Shown: positions 60,712 through 64,000 of the stretch, piece by piece | Numbering within the stretch: the first letter of the stretch is position 1 | How the letters are laid out: each line of letters opens with the position of its first letter | Source: Alphaproteobacteria bacterium | GTDB lineage: Bacteria > Pseudomonadota > Alphaproteobacteria > Rhodobacterales > Rhodobacteraceae | NCBI GenBank assembly: GCA_030431825.1 | Contig: JAUIIJ010000021.1 | Span: 1-64,000, forward strand | Direction of reading: 5' to 3' | Length of the DNA: 64,000 nt | Notes under the pieces: model-generated | The model's database searches: none | What the model saw: the letters and a program-made list of their open reading frames with translations, nothing else | Told to the model about the DNA's origin: nothing | Translations under genes and position numbers: made by a program

Positions 60712-62040
60712 TCAGCGCCTCGTTGCTGCCGCTTTGAAACCTTCGTCGATCGCTGTCATCAACAGATCGGCCTCGGGTTGTTGCAGGATGAGCGGCGGGC
60801 GGATCTTGAGGATGTTGCCGCCGGGGCCCGTGGCGCTGATCAACACGCCGTTGTGGCGCATATGGTTGACCACAAACCCGGCCAGCGCGGCATCGGGCGT
60901 ATTGCCCTCGCGATCGAGCACGCATTCCACTGCCAGGAACAGGCCGGCTCCGCGCACATCGGCGATGGCATGATGCCGGGTGGCGATGTCCTCCAGACCG
61001 GTTTTGAGGTGCGCGCCCATGATCCGGGCATTGTCCTGCAGAGCTTCTTCGTGGATCACATCCAGCAGCGCCATGCCGGCGGCGGCGGCCACCGGGTTGC
61101 CGCCATAGGTGTTGAAATAGCGTGCGCGCTCACCGAATTCACGTACCGGCCCGGCGCGCATTGCCACCCCGGCCACCGGAAATCCATTGCCCATCGGCTT
61201 GCCCATCGTGACCAGATCGGGCACCAGCCCGTGCCGCTGGAAACCCCAGAAGCTGTCGCCGGTGCGGGCAAAGCCGGGTTGCACCTCGTCGGCGATGAAA
61301 AGCCCCCCCTCGGCGCGGATCAGATCCACCGCCGGTTTGAGAAATCCGGCCGGATCGGGGTGCAGGCCATCGCTGGAAAAGATCGTATCGACGATCAGCG
61401 CGGCGGGTTCGATGCCCTCCGCGCGCATCTCGGCGATGGCACTGGCCAGATCGTCCGCCAGTCGCGCGCCCTGCTGCGCCGCTGGAATGCGCAAACCATC
61501 GGGCGCGTCGATCAGCCGGACCCGCGGCCCCCGTGGCACGAAGTCTCCCAGCGAGGGTGAGAGCTCCGAAACCGCTTCGGTCACGCCATGATAGGCATGC
61601 CGGGTCACGATCACGCCCTGACGTCCGGTATGGCTGCGGGCAATGCGCAGTGCCAGATCGTTGGCTTCGGACCCGGTGCAGGTGAACATGACATGTTCCA
61701 GTTGGTTTGGCATGGTTGCCAGCAACCGTTCGGCATAGCCGATGATATCCTCGTGCAGATAACGGGTATGGGTGTTCAACACCCCAAGCTGCGCCGAGAT
61801 GGCCGCGACGATCCGGGGGTGACAGTGCCCGACCGAGGCCACGTTGTTATAAGCGTCGAGATACTTGCGCCCCTCCCGATCCCAGAGCCAGACGCCCTCG
61901 CCCCGCTGGATATGCATCGGGTCCTGGTAAAACAGCCGGTAGGCCGGCCCCAGCGCCCTGTCGCGCCGGGCGATCAGGGCGCGTTCCTCGGGGGCGAGCT
62001 TTGGAGTGCCGTCATTATCGAACGCGTTGATCATGGTCAT
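60712..62040 (-). CDS. Class III aminotransferase-fold enzyme (aminotransferase or phospho-lyase)
   Basis: 442 aa. PLP fold type I, class III: NVASVGHCHPRIVAAISAQL, MFTCTGSEANDLALRIARSH, LFIADEVQPGFARTGDSFWG and the PLP lysine in VTMGKPMGNGFPVAG. In this class, enzymes encoded beside an APH-type kinase are known as phospho-lyases (ethanolamine phosphate, 5-phosphohydroxylysine). The next gene upstream is just such a kinase, with a 4-bp overlap, so a lyase is as likely as an aminotransferase. MTMINAFDNDG at 62040, after AAGGGTGA, is the start. Confidence 0.85.
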   Translation of the reverse strand: MTMINAFDNDGTPKLAPEERALIARRDRALGPAYRLFYQDPMHIQRGEGVWLWDREGRKYLDAYNNVASVGHCHPRIVAAISAQLGVLNTHTRYLHEDIIGYAERLLATMPNQLEHVMFTCTGSEANDLALRIARSHTGRQGVIVTRHAYHGVTEAVSELSPSLGDFVPRGPRVRLIDAPDGLRIPAAQQGARLADDLASAIAEMRAEGIEPAALIVDTIFSSDGLHPDPAGFLKPAVDLIRAEGGLFIADEVQPGFARTGDSFWGFQRHGLVPDLVTMGKPMGNGFPVAGVAMRAGPVREFGERARYFNTYGGNPVAAAAGMALLDVIHEEALQDNARIMGAHLKTGLEDIATRHHAIADVRGAGLFLAVECVLDREGNTPDAALAGFVVNHMRHNGVLISATGPGGNILKIRPPLILQQPEADLLMTAIDEGFKAAATRR

Positions 62041-63158
62041 GATGTCACCCTTTCCAACGAGAGCCGTGCCGAACCGCGCAGGATATCGCGCACGGCGTCG
62101 GTGCCAATCTGGTCCAGCGTACTCAGCCCAAGCAGCGAGCTTGCGGCATTGCGGCGGATATAGGCGGCGTTGTCCGGGTATCGCCGGGCCCGCCAAGAGC
62201 CGACTGTCAGGATCGTGGCATGACGCAGCCGCATCAGATCGGGCAGCAGGTCAAGTTCCGCCGTTTCCAGTGGCAGAACCTCTGTATATCCGGCCAGTAG
62301 CCGGGCGATATTGGCCATCGGTTCCGAGCCTTCGGCGATCTGATAGGAACAGGCCACGGCCAGGTCGCAGACCAGCGGAGTGTGCACCATGTCGCCAAAG
62401 TCGATCACCCCGGTCAGCCGGCTGGCCTCGCGGGCATCGACCAGGAGATTATGAGGGTTGAAGTCGTTATGAACCACCTGCGCGCGCAGATGCAGCAGGC
62501 GCGGGGCGATTTCGGCATCGAACCTGTCGATCAACCGGGTCAGCCGCATGCGCAGGTCGTGCTCTTCGACAGCGTTCAGCATCGGACGCAGAAGATGGGC
62601 CTGTTTAATGTCCCATTGCAGCACGTGACCGGCCGCCGGGTGGAAAAATCCGCGCATCGCGTGGGTCAGCCGGGCCAGGACCCGCCCCGTGTCGTGATGC
62701 AGCGTGACCGGGCATGAGGCAGAGCTGCGCGGTACGCCTTCGAGAAATGTCAGAAGCCGCACCATATGTTCCTGTCCGTCGATCGCTTCATGAATATGGG
62801 CGGCGTGACCGGACAGCGTCGGGCAGACATGGGGCACCGGAAGGTCCGGGGCAACCGCCCGCAGATGCAGCAGCGCATCGGTCTGCATCTGGGTGACGCC
62901 GCGATCTTCGGCGGCATTCGTGATCTTCAGCAAGAGCCGCGGCCCGCTGTCAGGGGTGATCCGGAAATTGGCGTCTTTCTCGGCACTCAACGCCCGGATC
63001 TCGCCGATGACTCCATAGACCTCGCGCGCCAGATCCGCGGCCTGTTCGACGGTGATTGCCGGGGCGTCATGGCTGAGCGGGTCGATCCCGGCCCGGGACA
63101 GGCCGTCGTTTCCGATCGGTGCCTGGGCGGCACCGGCGCGCGCGGGAGCGGACATCAT
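62037..63158 (-). CDS. APH-type small-molecule kinase
   Basis: 373 aa. Protein-kinase-like fold: FRITPDSGPRLLLKITNAAE (nucleotide lysine), catalytic loop AQVVHNDFNPHNLLVDAREA (HxDxxxxN) and VIDFGDMVHTPLVCDLAVAC (DFG-like). The family includes aminoglycoside, choline, homoserine and hydroxylysine kinases. Beside a class III PLP enzyme, a hydroxylysine- or amino-alcohol kinase fits better than antibiotic resistance. ATG 63158 overlaps the stop of the M20 gene upstream. Confidence 0.82.
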   Translation of the reverse strand: MMSAPARAGAAQAPIGNDGLSRAGIDPLSHDAPAITVEQAADLAREVYGVIGEIRALSAEKDANFRITPDSGPRLLLKITNAAEDRGVTQMQTDALLHLRAVAPDLPVPHVCPTLSGHAAHIHEAIDGQEHMVRLLTFLEGVPRSSASCPVTLHHDTGRVLARLTHAMRGFFHPAAGHVLQWDIKQAHLLRPMLNAVEEHDLRMRLTRLIDRFDAEIAPRLLHLRAQVVHNDFNPHNLLVDAREASRLTGVIDFGDMVHTPLVCDLAVACSYQIAEGSEPMANIARLLAGYTEVLPLETAELDLLPDLMRLRHATILTVGSWRARRYPDNAAYIRRNAASSLLGLSTLDQIGTDAVRDILRGSARLSLERVTS

Positions 63159-64000
63159 TCCGGCACCGGCTCGACGCCGCACCATTCGGCGATGAACAGG
63201 GCCATTGCCCGGGTGATCCGCCTGACCGAGGACAGGCTGACGCACTCGTCTATGCCATGAATATTGCGCGACACCGGACCGTAGCAGAGCGCCGGTATTT
63301 TGTTATAGAGCGCGTAGACGCGCGTATCGAGATAACCCGCCGTCATGAAGGCTTTCAGCGGTGCGCCAATAGCGGCCTCATGGGCCCGGCCAAGGATCGC
63401 TTCGGCATCGCTGCCGGGTTCCAGAACATAGCCTTCGGCAAAAAAGCCATTGAAAACGATCTTGGGCGGGTTGTTGGAGAGAAACTTGTCCTGTTGCGCA
63501 AAGGTTGCGATGCGTTCGCGGATTTCACGCCCGGCGTCTTCGGCGCTGCGTCCGGGATAAATCGACACGCGGCAGTCGATATTGCACCAGCTTGGCACCG
63601 ATGAGGCCCAGTCGCCGCCCTCGATCTTGCCGATATTGAGGTTGATCGGATGATCTTCTTCCTCGAAATGGGGGTGTTTTCCCTTTTCGGCGTTCCAGTC
63701 GGACTCGATCTCGCGCAGGACGGCGATCAACCGGGTCGCGCCATCGATCGCATTGGCCCCCTCACCCATCTCTCGTACATGCACCGGCACGCCGCGCACC
63801 TGAAGCTGGAACCACAGAACCCCGGTATTGGCCCTGACCAGCATTTCATCCTCGGGTTCCGGGATCAGCACCGCATCTGCGGTATAGCCCTGCAAAAAGG
63901 TCTGCAGCGCACCGTTACCGGTCGACTCTTCCTCGACCACAGATTGCACATAGACGGTCGCGGCCGGTTGCAGCCCGATCCGGCGCAGCGCGTCCAGGGC
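63155..64000 (-). CDS. M20-family peptidase/deacylase (ArgE/DapE-like), partial
   Basis: The C-terminal 281 codons are in the window; the frame stays open to the right edge, where ALDALRRIGLQPAATVYVQS continues it, so the N-terminal metal-binding part is outside. Visible blocks are VEEESTGNGA (metal-site Glu pair), the dimerisation/lid domain (FQLQVRGVPVHVREMGEGAN; SSVPSWCNIDCRVSIYPGRS) and LCYGPVSRNIHGIDECV (last metal histidine). It likely removes an acyl or carbamoyl group from an amino acid or amine. It is first of the three overlapping genes M20-kinase-PLP enzyme. Confidence 0.85.
   Translation of the reverse strand, partial: ALDALRRIGLQPAATVYVQSVVEEESTGNGALQTFLQGYTADAVLIPEPEDEMLVRANTGVLWFQLQVRGVPVHVREMGEGANAIDGATRLIAVLREIESDWNAEKGKHPHFEEEDHPINLNIGKIEGGDWASSVPSWCNIDCRVSIYPGRSAEDAGREIRERIATFAQQDKFLSNNPPKIVFNGFFAEGYVLEPGSDAEAILGRAHEAAIGAPLKAFMTAGYLDTRVYALYNKIPALCYGPVSRNIHGIDECVSLSSVRRITRAMALFIAEWCGVEPVPE

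Noticed and set aside
62037-63158. Aminoglycoside-resistance phosphotransferase
   Set aside because: The APH fold is shared by many metabolic kinases, and the coupling with a class III PLP enzyme argues for metabolism rather than resistance.
1-64000. CRISPR array
   Set aside because: No series of short identical repeats with even spacers was seen, and no cas-like protein is encoded.

Overview
The window looks like chromosome of a marine alphaproteobacterium of the Rhodobacteraceae (Roseobacter group). This is inferred from the high G+C, a YlxR protein fused to an L7Ae domain inside rimP-nusA-ylxR-infB, and the protein style of genes such as ubiG, mtaB, IalB and the hemH neighbours. No 16S rRNA gene is present, so the genus is not fixed.

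The window has two parts. Positions 1 to about 22.79 kb are an accessory island ending next to a tRNA-Lys(UUU) gene. The rest, 22.79-64 kb, is an ordinary core chromosome.

Island. An IS5-type transposase end (1-88) has cut off the 3' part of a GlxA-type regulator gene. After a DUF3291 gene comes the first copy of a 113-bp direct repeat (A1), with a small tyrosine recombinase gene directly beside it. The second copy (A2, one mismatch) lies 21 kb away, just before the tRNA. Two more repeat families are nested inside, all in the same orientation, giving the order A1-B1-C1-C2-B2-A2. Between them lie: an alpha/beta hydrolase; a broken phage-type M15 peptidase; a very G+C-rich operon of three large unrecognised genes (3.9-9.7 kb); a MarR/VOC/EVE unit; a complete Tn3-family transposon (11,558-17,861, 45-bp inverted repeats, 5-bp duplication TTGTC) that interrupts the last codons of the EVE gene; a second hydrolase; a small exported protein; a complete IS (19,996-21,542, 18-bp perfect inverted repeats, 4-bp duplication AGCC) inserted into repeat B2; and an AAC(3)-type acetyltransferase gene.

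The three-gene operon is the best candidate for an undescribed system. It holds an 1138-aa protein with an acidic/Thr-rich segment followed by a Gly/Ser/Thr-rich segment, a 453-aa helical protein with a hydrophobic C-terminal segment, and a 332-aa protein with residues arranged like a PD-(D/E)XK nuclease. Stops and starts overlap or nearly touch. The Tn3 transposon carries non-standard cargo: a short LysR regulator, a TauE/SafE permease and an alpha/beta hydrolase.

Core. In order: dapF-mtaB, ubiG, pip and a short substrate-binding-like protein; the rimP-nusA-ylxR-infB transcription/translation operon with its terminator and a 44-aa exported micro-protein; MarR, nitrilase-type hydrolase, glutaredoxin and ComF; a methyltransferase and hemH; envelope genes (L,D-transpeptidase, CAP lipoprotein, exported MsrA); class IV aminotransferase and sulfotransferase; a purine-salvage pair (adenine deaminase and AMP nucleosidase); HU; EamA, nicotinamidase, TrhO, MFS and SDR; dapD, GST, a serine/threonine dehydratase-type enzyme, LOG, a DsbA-like protein, rlmN, IalB, an asparaginase with an 11-G tract, an ArsR/SRPBCC/YciI operon, serB, and a final operon pairing a class III aminotransferase-fold enzyme, an APH-type kinase and an M20 hydrolase, which runs off the right edge.
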